A stretch of 17,109 nt of DNA, taken from GCA-020344715 sp050115935. GTDB taxonomy: Archaea; Thermoproteota; Bathyarchaeia; Bathyarchaeales; Bathyarchaeaceae. This document shows positions 8,643 through 15,292 of the stretch, piece by piece. The position numbers and the translations under genes were made by a program. How positions within the stretch are numbered: position 1 is the first letter of the stretch; the number at the start of each line of letters is the position of its first letter. A model generated the notes under the pieces. It did no database searches and was not told the origin of the DNA. It saw only the letters and a list, made by a program, of their open reading frames with translations. The stretch is taken from the NCBI GenBank assembly GCA_050115935.1, contig JASFPO010000035.1, positions 1-17,109 on the forward strand, written 5' to 3'.

Positions 8643-9317
8643 CTACACGAATTTTTGAAGAGCCACTTCGTCTTCGTAGTGGTATACTGGATGATTGACC
8701 AAGATGTAAACATAGTTGGCTATCATTCTGGAGTCAAAATAGCGACCCTCCAACGAGACATTCTGCATTAGATCAGGGTCTGTTCTATCCGTTATGTCGT
8801 AAATCTTGGCAGACGTCACCCTGACACCGTGTAATACTTGAGAAGATGAGGCTTCGTAAAACCTATGAGTCTGCTCCAATATCACCAGCTTGTCTTTATT
8901 TATGAAAATACCCATTAAGGTGCCACTCAATCTTATATGAGAGAGAACCTCTGCTTCTCCCTCAGGATAAGCCTTCAGAATAGTGATCTTCTCTCCAAAA
9001 CCAACGTAGATGTATTCCCCGTCAGTTTTCACGAAATCAGCTTCGTCCACGCCTTCCACCTGAATGTTCGTTGCAGAATAGTCAACCGAGACCTGACTCT
9101 CGCCTGGAACGTCCAAGATCTGTGGCGCATATTGTTCATTCCGCGAAAGTGCTTTTTTACTTGCATTCACGAAATCCTTCAGCTCTTGATAGGAAGAAAA
9201 CTTCATCAGGCGAGATTGTCCTCGAACTCCAAACTCGAGGGGTAAGAAAGCCGCGGCAATGAGTGTCCCGACTAATGTTCCAAGAACTAAAACCAGAACC
9301 AAAACTGTCTTATCCAT
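8643..9317 (-). CDS. N-terminal part of the frameshifted membrane-anchored beta-propeller protein (PF09826 type)
   Basis: I choose the ATG at 9317 (MDKTVLVLVL): it is preceded by GGGTGGAG, and the next residues form a signal-anchor helix (about 3-26). The frame is open to an ATG at 9437 but that extension is poorly supported. After the helix comes a Ser/Lys/Glu-rich stretch and then the family hallmark TNIQVEGVDEADFVKTDGEYIY, given here as TNIQVEGVDEADFVKTDG and EYIYVG. Propeller strands follow (KITILKAY, DKLVILEQTHRFYE, SAKIYDITD, ANYVYILVNHPVYHYEDE). The frame then stops abruptly at TAG (8643-8645), five bases after an A-run (AAAAA on the minus strand, 8652-8656). Adding one A gives an uninterrupted join to the downstream fragment. 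The protein would be held by its N-terminal helix with the propeller outside the cell. Confidence 0.85.
   Translation of the reverse strand: MDKTVLVLVLVLGTLVGTLIAAAFLPLEFGVRGQSRLMKFSSYQELKDFVNASKKALSRNEQYAPQILDVPGESQVSVDYSATNIQVEGVDEADFVKTDGEYIYVGFGEKITILKAYPEGEAEVLSHIRLSGTLMGIFINKDKLVILEQTHRFYEASSSQVLHGVRVTSAKIYDITDRTDPDLMQNVSLEGRYFDSRMIANYVYILVNHPVYHYEDEVALQKFV
8652..8656 (-). other. Frameshift point in the beta-propeller gene (A5 run)
   Basis: On the minus strand the coding sequence reads CTT CAA AAA TTC GTG TAG. With six A's instead of five, or a -1 slip on the AAA codon, it reads CTT CAA AAA ATT CGT GTA GGC GGA and continues in the family consensus. This pins the indel to this run to within a few bases. 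Confidence 0.8.
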
Positions 9318-9325
9318 AATCTCCA

Positions 9326-9369
9326 CCCTTTCCTTCAAGGCTTTTACTGCAATGAATAGATATTTAATG
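9326..9369 (-). promoter_or_regulatory. Promoter of the beta-propeller gene
   Basis: On the minus strand a TATA-like box CATTAAATATC (about 9359-9369) lies about 45 bases upstream of the ATG at 9317. It would start transcription near 9336-9338, giving a short leader that includes the ribosome site GGGTGGAG. This supports 9317 rather than 9437 as the start, since the longer frame would begin upstream of the promoter. Confidence 0.45.
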
Positions 9370-9457
9370 CTACACTTTAGAACAAGCCGTACTGCGAATA
9401 GAACGATCTTACGAATAAGCCTTCCATCTTCATTCATTTATGTCGTTACAATAGAAG

Positions 9458-10252
9458 TCATGTTAAAACTGAGACCTTTGATTGCTCAGATTCAGTTACC
9501 AAGCTCGCAAGCTCATCAATGTAACGCCACAATCGCTTTCCACAGTATATTCTGAAATCTTGAATCACATCGTTGAAACTACCTTCAAAGTCTTCAAGCC
9601 AATCACCTAAGAGAACACTGTTCTCCGTTGTTCTAGTTGAGTCAACAATCCTCCGGATTTTTCCAGCGAAGCGATCAACAGTTTTCGGTGCTACTTCCAG
9701 TTCCCTTAAGTATTTGATATAATCTGCTGCTGTCCTAATGAGTGGTCTGTGTCGATTGCCATAGAGGTGAATCCATTCAGCAATAGTCCTTTGAAAAGCC
9801 TTTGTGTTCTCTAGCGAATATCTCTGGTAAACTTCGGATGGGCTTAGCCTTTCAGCTGCAATTGGAATTGAGACGCCAATTTCAAACCGGTACGTTCGTT
9901 TGCATATGTGACAGGCAACCGCTGCTTGGCTTAGAACACCGCCGGTCCATAGGAGGCCAAATCTTTCCTCAAACTTCTTCCGAACCTCCTCTATCTTAAC
10001 ATGGTAATCAACGAAATCAGAGGCCTTTTCCGTCGCTTTGTTCCAAGCTTCAGCCTGTCTTCGCGCTTCAGTTAGACGTTCCCAATCTTCCATAGGGAAA
10101 TTTGCGGAAGTAACGCTGAGCTTGCCTGCACCACATTCACAGGGAAACTCAACGCCTACAGCTGTTCTTTTCAACTTCTGAACACTTGGCAAGCCCATAA
10201 TTTCAACCTTGAGCCCCTGCACCTCTAATTCAACTCTTTCGCTCATCTCCAT
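9458..10252 (-). CDS. Uncharacterised 264-residue protein with CxC...CxxC cysteines
   Basis: I do not recognise the family. Residues 1-35 look beta-rich. A Cys pair CECG (38 and 40) and a second pair CHIC (114 and 117), each followed by a basic or Gly-rich turn, could form one zinc site interrupted by a roughly 70-residue helical, charged insertion (about 54-100). The C-terminal half (about 137-255) is predicted helical with conserved-looking aromatic and basic residues (WIHLYGNRHRPLIRTAADYIKY; here given as WIHLYGNRHRPLI). No signal peptide or membrane helix is seen, so it is probably cytoplasmic. The start codon is preceded by AGGTGA at good spacing. It overlaps the end of the upstream 112-residue gene by 10 bases, so the two are almost certainly co-transcribed and translationally coupled. 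A nucleic-acid-binding role is conceivable but not shown. Confidence 0.75.
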   Translation of the reverse strand: MEMSERVELEVQGLKVEIMGLPSVQKLKRTAVGVEFPCECGAGKLSVTSANFPMEDWERLTEARRQAEAWNKATEKASDFVDYHVKIEEVRKKFEERFGLLWTGGVLSQAAVACHICKRTYRFEIGVSIPIAAERLSPSEVYQRYSLENTKAFQRTIAEWIHLYGNRHRPLIRTAADYIKYLRELEVAPKTVDRFAGKIRRIVDSTRTTENSVLLGDWLEDFEGSFNDVIQDFRIYCGKRLWRYIDELASLVTESEQSKVSVLT

Positions 10253-10581
10253 CCTTTCACCTGCATGCGGTTCCTGAAGTCAAGTTTTTGTGTGTGTGAA
10301 ATAAGCTTCTTCTCTTCCTGAATAGGCGATGTGAGATTTTCCAAAGGGCTCTGTCTTTTCAGAACACTCTCAATGAAGAACTCAAATTGCTGCTTCGGCA
10401 TAGCGCTTTTGAGTCTTTGAAATTCGCTATCGGTTAACCCAACAATACGCTGCAGCTCCCTTTTGCGCTTTGCAGGTTGTGACCGAACTGGATGTAGATT
10501 ATTCCATTCCGACCAGTATCTACCAAGTTTTCTGGCGTGTTCCTGCAACTTATTTCTAGTTCTTTCTAGGCTTCCACTCAT
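10243..10581 (-). CDS. Uncharacterised 112-residue basic helical protein, first gene of a two-gene operon
   Basis: The product is strongly charged, rich in Lys, Arg, Glu and Gln, without Cys, membrane helix or signal peptide. A central segment (about 46-66, GLTDSEFQRLKSAM) resembles a short helix-turn-helix-like or helical bundle element, but I cannot assign a family. Its last codons overlap the start of the 264-residue gene by 10 bases, indicating coupled translation and a shared function or complex. The ribosome site before the ATG is weak (GGGATTAAGAG). A TATA-like box about 80 bases upstream gives a plausible promoter for the pair. Confidence 0.65.
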   Translation of the reverse strand: MSGSLERTRNKLQEHARKLGRYWSEWNNLHPVRSQPAKRKRELQRIVGLTDSEFQRLKSAMPKQQFEFFIESVLKRQSPLENLTSPIQEEKKLISHTQKLDFRNRMQVKGWR

Positions 10582-10658
10582 CTCTTAATCCCTTCACATT
10601 TCTTCTGTCACGAGCTAGACTGAAACAATGCTTGACGTTTCTAGTTAACAGAAGTTTT

Positions 10659-10668
10659 CAATTTAAGC
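10659..10668 (-). promoter_or_regulatory. TATA-like box of the two-gene unknown operon
   Basis: On the minus strand the sequence GCTTAAATTG is a fair match to the archaeal TATA consensus. It would start transcription near 10637, giving a leader of about 55 bases before the ATG at 10581. Confidence 0.35.
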
Positions 10669-10830
10669 GAAATTCTAGAAATAATAGAAATCATACGATC
10701 TGCTATTTTTGAGATCTGGAATTTTCGTGTAGAATTGTGAAGGATGCTAACCTGGGATTTGTAGATGGATCTTGAAACTGAATTTCAGATTCATAAGTCA
10801 TATGTAAGGTTTTAGTCAAAGTCAAGCGCT

Positions 10831-10989
10831 ATGTCAAACCAAAAGGGTAGATATCAGGAATATCAACTCCGCAAAAAAGATGCAGACAGAAGAATTGAAG
10901 AGATTAGAACTAGAATTGAGAAGCTTCTGGAGAGAACACGTCGAATCGAAGCTAGACTCGCGCGTAGAGAAAGAGAGCTGGCTGGTTAA
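10831..10989 (+). CDS. Small 52-residue coiled-coil protein
   Basis: ATG at 10831 opens a 52-codon frame ending in TAA. The product begins MSNQKGRYQEYQLRKK and continues as one long, highly charged amphipathic helix with alternating Arg/Lys and Glu (RRIEEIRTRIEKLLERTRRIE; here given as RRIEEIRTRIEKLLERTR), ending REREL-AG. Such a pattern suits a dimeric coiled coil. It is too small for most gene finders. In favour of it being real: strong helix periodicity, an in-frame stop just upstream of the ATG, an oligo-T terminator downstream, and position in a gap otherwise lacking genes. Against it: no Shine-Dalgarno sequence and only a weak TATA candidate (around 10798-10808), so it would have to be leaderless. 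Function unknown. Confidence 0.55.
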   Translation: MSNQKGRYQEYQLRKKDADRRIEEIRTRIEKLLERTRRIEARLARRERELAG

Positions 10990-11052
10990 GCTAAGCATGC
11001 AACGGATTTCTTCAACTGCTTGACCTAAGAGAACCATCTACCATATAGACAC

Positions 11053-11069
11053 GCTTTTTCTCTTCTATT
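11053..11069 (+). terminator. T-rich terminator after the small coiled-coil gene
   Basis: GCTTTTTCTCTTCTATTC is a pyrimidine-rich run just upstream of the promoter of the DNA glycosylase gene, well placed to separate the two transcripts. Confidence 0.4.
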
Positions 11070-11076
11070 CATGCAC

Positions 11077-11085
11077 GTTTAAATA
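11077..11085 (+). promoter_or_regulatory. TATA box of the DNA glycosylase gene
   Basis: GTTTAAATA is a near-consensus archaeal TATA box. Transcription would begin around 11106-11110, leaving a short leader that contains GGGAGTG seven or so bases ahead of the ATG at 11127. This argues against upstream non-ATG starts such as the TTG at 11088. Confidence 0.55.
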
Positions 11086-11126
11086 TAGTGTTGTCAATAG
11101 CTGCTAGATGCAAAGGGAGTGTTGGC

Positions 11127-11948
11127 ATGGAGTTTCCTGAGATAACTATTCTTGGTCGTCAGATGGGAAATGAAATCAATGGAAAGCGGATCTCTGATGT
11201 TGAGATAGCTAACCCCAAGTGTTTAAACATGCCGTTTGAACAGTTCAGTAGAGCTGTTGTTGGAAAAGCCATCAAGTCGGTTGGGAGTAGGGGGAAGTGG
11301 CTTTTCATCAAACTTGACTCACACAGGCTTCTATTTAATCCAGGTATGGGTGCTGACGTCATCCATTTCAAACCAAACGACAAATTGCCTGAGAAATATC
11401 AAATAAAATTCACTTTGAACGATGGAACTGGCTTCACTATTCGCGTTTGGTGGTTCTGCTATCTCCACCTCATGCCCGAGAAAAAACTTGGCGAACACAA
11501 GTCAACTGCAAAGTTGGGTGTGACACCGTTTGACAAGAGGTTCACGTTGGACCATTTCAAGCAACTACTTGGCGGGAAACGAGGCAACATCAAGAGTCTT
11601 CTTTTAGACCAGAAGAACATAGCGGGTATCGGTAATGTCTACGTACAAGATATTCTTTTTAACGCTGGAGTACACCCAAAGAGAAAGATACCATCACTCA
11701 CAGATGTGGAGACTGCTGCTCTTTACAAGTCTATCAAGTCGGTGTTGAACGAAAGCTTTGAACTAGGCGGGCTAGCCTACGAGAAAGATTTCTACGGTAA
11801 CAAAGGCAGTTATGGCAAGCAACAATTCAAAATTGCCTACAAACCCGGCGAACCTTGCCCAACATGTCAAACAATCATAGAGAAAATCAAAACAGGTTCA
11901 ACAAGCAGCTACATCTGCTCAAACTGTCAACCTCTGGATCAGAGTTAG
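11127..11948 (+). CDS. Fpg/Nei-family DNA glycosylase, variant lacking the N-terminal Pro
   Basis: The 273-residue product matches the Fpg/Nei fold end to end. MEFPEITIL corresponds to the usual PELPEVETL start; Lys57 sits in a RGK motif as in the family; the helix-two-turn-helix region reads QKNIAGIGNVYVQDILF (162-178, with Asn170); GVHPKRKI follows. The C-terminal zinc finger has CPTC (244, 247) and CSNC (264, 267). In the family this enzyme removes oxidised purines from DNA using the N-terminal Pro as Schiff-base nucleophile and then cleaves the strand. Here the residue after Met is Glu, so the canonical Pro1 is absent, and the zinc-finger loop has TGSTSSY where an Arg is usual. Activity or mechanism may therefore differ. 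Family assignment is firm; substrate is open. The start is set by GGGAGTG and the TATA box. Confidence 0.9.
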   Translation: MEFPEITILGRQMGNEINGKRISDVEIANPKCLNMPFEQFSRAVVGKAIKSVGSRGKWLFIKLDSHRLLFNPGMGADVIHFKPNDKLPEKYQIKFTLNDGTGFTIRVWWFCYLHLMPEKKLGEHKSTAKLGVTPFDKRFTLDHFKQLLGGKRGNIKSLLLDQKNIAGIGNVYVQDILFNAGVHPKRKIPSLTDVETAALYKSIKSVLNESFELGGLAYEKDFYGNKGSYGKQQFKIAYKPGEPCPTCQTIIEKIKTGSTSSYICSNCQPLDQS

Positions 11949-12051
11949 ATAAGATAATGTTAAGCGGACTCGGGAAAATCACTTAGTTAGATCTTTAGTA
12001 TTGCTTTGTGACTATTCCCAAAGCTGGAAATCTCGCTGGTATGGGAAACTA

Positions 12052-12870
12052 ATGGTCAAAATTGGCTTAATCCAAATGCATTGCGGAAAGGCAGCAATTG
12101 CTGAGAATCTGAAAAGCACAGCACGCTACCTAAACGAGGCCGTTGCTTATGGTGTAGACATCCTTAGCTTCCCAGAGATGAGCATAACAGGTTACGCCGA
12201 TCCCACCAAGTATCCAGAGGCAATCATACGCTTAGATGGACCAGAAATGCATAGACTGCTTGAAATGACTCGTGGAAAGGCATTCTCGGTTCTCGCAGGA
12301 TTGATCGAAGAAAATCCGGATGGTAAGCCATTTATCACACAAGTGGTGATTCGGGATGGAGAGCTGTTAGGTTACTACCGAAAAAAGCGAATTGTGGAAG
12401 AAGAGTTGAACTGGTTTTCTTCCGGAGACCTGATACCGATCTTCACGCATAACGACATATCCTTCGGCATCGCAATTTGTGCTGACATCGGCAATCACGA
12501 GGTTTTTGCTGAGTGTGGAAATCAAGGTGCAAAGATTGTCTTTGAGGTAGCTGCACCTGGACTGCATGGGGATCAGGCAACGCGAGATTGGCAGGCAGGC
12601 TTCAAATGGTGGGAAGGCGAGTGCCAGAAGTATCTGAGTCGATATTCTCAAGAATACCATCTCTGGATAGCTGTGGCGACACAAGCAGGTCGTACGGTTG
12701 ATGAGGACTTCCCTGGCGGCGGATACGTGTTCGCGCCCAATGGACAGCGTCTTTACGCCACGCCTGATTGGTCAATAGGAGCAGTGTATCTAGAGATTGA
12801 CTTCAAAGAGCTCCATGTTAATAAGTTGCATAATAGAGAAGTGACCTCATATAATGTAGAGAAAAAGTAA
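12052..12870 (+). CDS. Carbon-nitrogen hydrolase (nitrilase superfamily)
   Basis: The 272-residue product has the nitrilase-superfamily triad in order: Glu42 (SFPEMSITGY), Lys111 (GYYRKKRIV) and Cys143 (GIAICADIG). These enzymes hydrolyse or transfer carbon-nitrogen bonds in nitriles, amides or carbamoyl compounds. Length is normal. The residue after the nucleophile is Ala rather than the common Tyr/Trp/Glu, and the region after it (FEVAAPGLHGDQATRDW) does not match the well-known subfamilies, so the substrate cannot be named. I choose the ATG at 12052 because the protein then begins with the typical MVKIGLIQM strand; an upstream TTG would add an unrelated extension. The GNAT gene starts 50 bases downstream on the same strand, so the pair may be one transcript. 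Cytoplasmic. Confidence 0.85.
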   Translation: MVKIGLIQMHCGKAAIAENLKSTARYLNEAVAYGVDILSFPEMSITGYADPTKYPEAIIRLDGPEMHRLLEMTRGKAFSVLAGLIEENPDGKPFITQVVIRDGELLGYYRKKRIVEEELNWFSSGDLIPIFTHNDISFGIAICADIGNHEVFAECGNQGAKIVFEVAAPGLHGDQATRDWQAGFKWWEGECQKYLSRYSQEYHLWIAVATQAGRTVDEDFPGGGYVFAPNGQRLYATPDWSIGAVYLEIDFKELHVNKLHNREVTSYNVEKK

Positions 12871-12920
12871 GAATAGAACACGACTAGTGAGCATCACTTC
12901 GATCCTTGGGTGAGCAGAAT

Positions 12921-13856
12921 ATGGCAATCAGAATGCGAGATTATCACTGGGTGAAAGATTTTGAGTCTGTCCGAAGATTTCTTGCAGACATATTCAACAT
13001 AAGGAAAGCCTATACAAACTGGATACCATCGCAGTTAGAGAATCTCAAATTCGGTCCAGGCGGAACAGAATATCTGGACGAGGAAGATGAATATCTAAAG
13101 ATCTGGGAGACGTTCGATGAAGCTCAACAGAACGTGCCTAGGATTATAGCTCTATCTTACACAAAGCCCTCTGGACGTTGTTGGCTCTCTGTTCATCCTA
13201 ACTATACATCTGTTGCAAGAGAGATAGTGCTATGGATGCAGAATCGAGTGAGAGAGATGAAGGGGGATGAAGGCGAAGAAGTGAATATGAACTTCGGTGT
13301 CGATGATGATGATGAGGAACTTATTCGACTATTGTCGAATCTGGGATTTCAGAGAGGCGAGATTGAGGGAGACAAACAAGTACGGCCCATAAACTCGCCT
13401 GTTCCAACTTATAGTCTACCTGAGGGGTACACAATACGTAATGCGGTCATCGAGAAGGATTTCCTGAAGTATCGTGAAGTTCAGATGGCTGTCTTTTCCC
13501 ACATTGTGAGCATGTCTAGGGAGCTGCTTCAGCTGTACAGTACTGCTTCTTTTTATGAAGAGGATCTTGACATTGTTGCCGTTGGTTCGGATGGCAATTT
13601 TGTGGCGTTTTGTACGGCTAGAATTGATCCTCTAAGCAGGATTGCAGAATTTGAACCAGTTGGGACACATCCTGACCATAGAAAGCGGGGATTGGCAAGG
13701 GCTGTGATTTGTGAGAGCCTTAGGCGTCTAGAGAAGTATAAGCCATCTGCGGTTGTCATCTTAGGGGCGGCTCCAACTGATGGGGCTAGACGGTTATACG
13801 AGTCCGTGGGATTTGTGAACGAAGGAGAGCGGCATTTCTGGTTTCAGATGGTTTGA
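12921..13856 (+). CDS. GNAT-family N-acetyltransferase with degenerate N-terminal half
   Basis: The 311-residue product carries a clear acetyl-CoA-binding motif A near the C-terminus: FEPVGTHPDHRKRGLARAV (244-262), followed by RRLYESVGFV (290-299), the usual motif B ending. The first 150 residues resemble a second, degenerate GNAT-like half (LSNLGFQRGE at 138-147 mimics the AXXLYEKLGF ending), with an acidic DDDDEE stretch at 128-133. It would transfer an acetyl group to an amine substrate that I cannot specify. The ATG at 12921 is preceded by GGGTGAG at 12908-12914, which fixes the start over the TTG at 12906. The nitrilase gene ends 50 bases upstream with no clear promoter between them. Confidence 0.85.
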   Translation: MAIRMRDYHWVKDFESVRRFLADIFNIRKAYTNWIPSQLENLKFGPGGTEYLDEEDEYLKIWETFDEAQQNVPRIIALSYTKPSGRCWLSVHPNYTSVAREIVLWMQNRVREMKGDEGEEVNMNFGVDDDDEELIRLLSNLGFQRGEIEGDKQVRPINSPVPTYSLPEGYTIRNAVIEKDFLKYREVQMAVFSHIVSMSRELLQLYSTASFYEEDLDIVAVGSDGNFVAFCTARIDPLSRIAEFEPVGTHPDHRKRGLARAVICESLRRLEKYKPSAVVILGAAPTDGARRLYESVGFVNEGERHFWFQMV

Positions 13857-14070
13857 TGAGTCCAATAAGGTTGATTTCTTCATTCGAATTCAATATGCGC
13901 GCGCAATCACCTTTGTTGCTGTATTTTGAAAAGAATCAATTATTCAATAGGCCAAGTTCACAGGATACAGAAAACTTTTCGTCTTTCGGTGCCTCCCACT
14001 TTTGAAGGCATAGATCAACCGCCCTACATCAGAAATATCAAAAATTGGGCGCTAACAAATGAAGCAAGGT
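13857..14070. other. Gene-free spacer between the GNAT and EngB genes
   Basis: I see no gene here on either strand. The only structure is a perfect 10-base palindrome, TGCGCGCGCA, at 13896-13905, and an interrupted AT-rich repeat GAAT/ATTC near 13932-13945. No convincing T-run terminator follows the GNAT gene. Confidence 0.4.
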
Positions 14071-14073
14071 TAC

Positions 14074-14101
14074 TTTCAAATAGGATTCAATTCATATAAT
14101 T
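14074..14101 (+). promoter_or_regulatory. Possible promoter of engB
   Basis: TTTCAAATA (14074-14082) is centred about 30 bases before the ATG at 14108 and would give a leaderless transcript. A closer TATA match, TCATATAATT (14092-14101), is too near the ATG. No Shine-Dalgarno sequence is present, which favours leaderless initiation. Confidence 0.3.
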
Positions 14102-14107
14102 CGTGGT

Positions 14108-14713
14108 ATGTATGAGGAGTATCTGGTTTTCACAGGTAGACCAAATGCGGGAAAGAGTAGCATCATCAGAGAAGTTGTGGGTATAGATGTAGCCACGGGT
14201 AAGCATCCAGGAACCACGCGGCGGATCTCAAAATATGCCTTGAGCGGAGGCTTATTTCTTGTTGACATGCCTGGTTTTGGCAGGATAATGGGTGTCTCTA
14301 AGCCCTTAGAGAATATGAGGAAGAATCGGATCATCCGTTTCTTAGAGTCTAATGCTCAAAACATAGCCTTAGCCGTCCATGTTCTAGATATATCCACCTT
14401 CTTGGAGGTTACGCGGCGCCTTGAGAAGAAGGGGCTGATCTCCCTGGATGTGGAAATGGTACAGTTCCTGGCGAAAACCTTGAGTGAGCTCCCGTTAGTG
14501 GCAGCCAACAAGATCGACAAGGCAGATGAGGATAAGATAGCAGTCAACCTCGAGGAGTTCAAGTACCGTATCAGCGACGGACAACCTCCGGTGGTAGAGG
14601 ATTACGTCTTCCAGGTCAGCGCTCGGACAGGAAAAGGGTTAGGCGCATTGAAGAGCACAATTCACGCAAGGCTAGTCGAAAAGGGATACAGAACACCCTT
14701 CAAAACACGTTAG
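14108..14713 (+). CDS. engB: EngB-type GTP-binding protein
   Basis: The 201-residue protein has all GTPase motifs in order: P-loop GRPNAGKSS (10-18), switch I Thr in HPGTTR (33-38), DMPGFG (53-58), NKID (134-137) and SARTG (171-175). The wording around DMPGFGRIMGVSK and the later KKGLISLDVEMVQFL is that of the archaeal EngB branch of TrmE-Era-EngA-EngB GTPases. In bacteria EngB takes part in large-subunit ribosome assembly; the archaeal role is less well defined. Length is typical. The first ATG is used since no other start precedes the P-loop. No operon partners are evident: the next gene on the strand is a degraded fragment 125 bases away. Confidence 0.88.
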   Translation: MYEEYLVFTGRPNAGKSSIIREVVGIDVATGKHPGTTRRISKYALSGGLFLVDMPGFGRIMGVSKPLENMRKNRIIRFLESNAQNIALAVHVLDISTFLEVTRRLEKKGLISLDVEMVQFLAKTLSELPLVAANKIDKADEDKIAVNLEEFKYRISDGQPPVVEDYVFQVSARTGKGLGALKSTIHARLVEKGYRTPFKTR

Positions 14714-14779
14714 TTTGGGTTTGAAACATTGAAGTATGGGGGAAAAAGAGACTGCGTTTGCTTAGGGGGAGACATCTCG

Positions 14780-14795
14780 AGTTTCAGTGGAAACT
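14780..14795 (+). repeat. Small hairpin downstream of engB
   Basis: AGTTTC (14780-14785) and GAAACT (14790-14795) pair perfectly around the loop AGTG. There is no T-run directly after it, so it is not an obvious intrinsic terminator; it could equally be an operator or chance. Confidence 0.3.
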
Positions 14796-14838
14796 GACAA
14801 AACCTACTTAATTGAGAAAGTTAGAGTGAAATCTGGTC

Positions 14839-15085
14839 ATGCGTTGTTCGCATTGCGGAATCTGTTGTGAAAAAACTGAAATGCCGTTGCAAAGTTTATA
14901 AACACAGACCTTCTGGATGTCGAATTTATCCAATAATCTACAGCGAACAAGAGGGAATAGTGGTGGATGGCCTTTGTCCGATGAAAAGCACCGTCTCGGA
15001 AAAAGAACTCAAACGAAAAGGTAAAAGGGTAATAGAACTTCTGCGAAGAATGGCCCGCGAGGCAACCTCTCGGGGCGCATGGTAA
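14839..15085 (+). pseudogene. Internally deleted YkgJ/UPF0153-like cysteine-cluster protein gene
   Basis: An ATG at 14839 begins MRCSHCGICCEKTEM, the classic CxxCGxCC start of the zinc/iron-chelating (YkgJ-type) family, but this frame ends after 20 codons (TAA 14899-14901). From about 14873 another frame carries the family's C-terminal part: KCRCKVYKHRPSGCRIYP, then EGIVVDGLCPM and a charged helix ending REATSRGAW (stop at 15085). In the family a segment of roughly 40-50 residues normally separates the two parts. Here it is absent and the fragments are joined out of frame around GAAATG (14878-14883). So this looks like an internal deletion rather than a simple indel. A GTG at 14867 could start a 72-codon remnant holding only the second half. 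Possible leaderless TATA: CTTAATTG near 14807-14814. The broken gene ends 17 bases from a tRNA gene. Confidence 0.7.
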
Positions 15086-15102
15086 TGTCCGTTTACTAAA
15101 AG

Positions 15103-15187
15103 TGCGGGGGGTGGGATTTGAACCCACGAACCCCTACAGGACAGCCGCCTCAGGGCTGCGCCTTTAACCTGGCTTGGCAACCCCCGC
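15103..15187 (-). tRNA. tRNA-Leu (anticodon GAG)
   Basis: Read on the minus strand: acceptor GCGGGGG pairs with CCCCCGC (15104-15110), discriminator A at 15103, D-arm GCC/GGC, anticodon stem CAGCC/GGCTG around loop CTGAGGC, giving anticodon GAG (plus-strand 15149-15151). A 14-base variable arm (TCCTGTAGGGGTTC) marks a class II tRNA, and the T-arm is GTGGG-TTCAAAT-CCCAC. It reads leucine CUC/CUU codons. There is no intron and CCA is not encoded. A short T-run (CTTTTA) follows the 3' end. No consensus promoter is obvious upstream. Confidence 0.95.
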
Positions 15188-15292
15188 GTTCAGGAAATAG
15201 TTCCTTTATTCCCTAGTTTTGTGCCTTCAATTAAGTCTTGCTTTAGACAAAGACAATAATCTCTTCTTTGCTTTCAAATCAGAAGGCTCTTC

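Noticed and set aside
9318..9437. 40-residue N-terminal extension of the beta-propeller gene
   Set aside because: The TATA-like box lies inside it, and a good ribosome site and signal-anchor helix mark the ATG at 9317.
10763..10813. 16-codon frame MDLETEFQIHKSYVRF just upstream of the small coiled-coil gene
   Set aside because: Too short to support; no ribosome site, attenuator hairpin or regulatory codons that would mark a leader peptide.
13851..13960. TGATGA at the GNAT stop codon as a C box of a C/D small RNA
   Set aside because: No D box (CTGA) or internal D'/C' pair is found at suitable distance.
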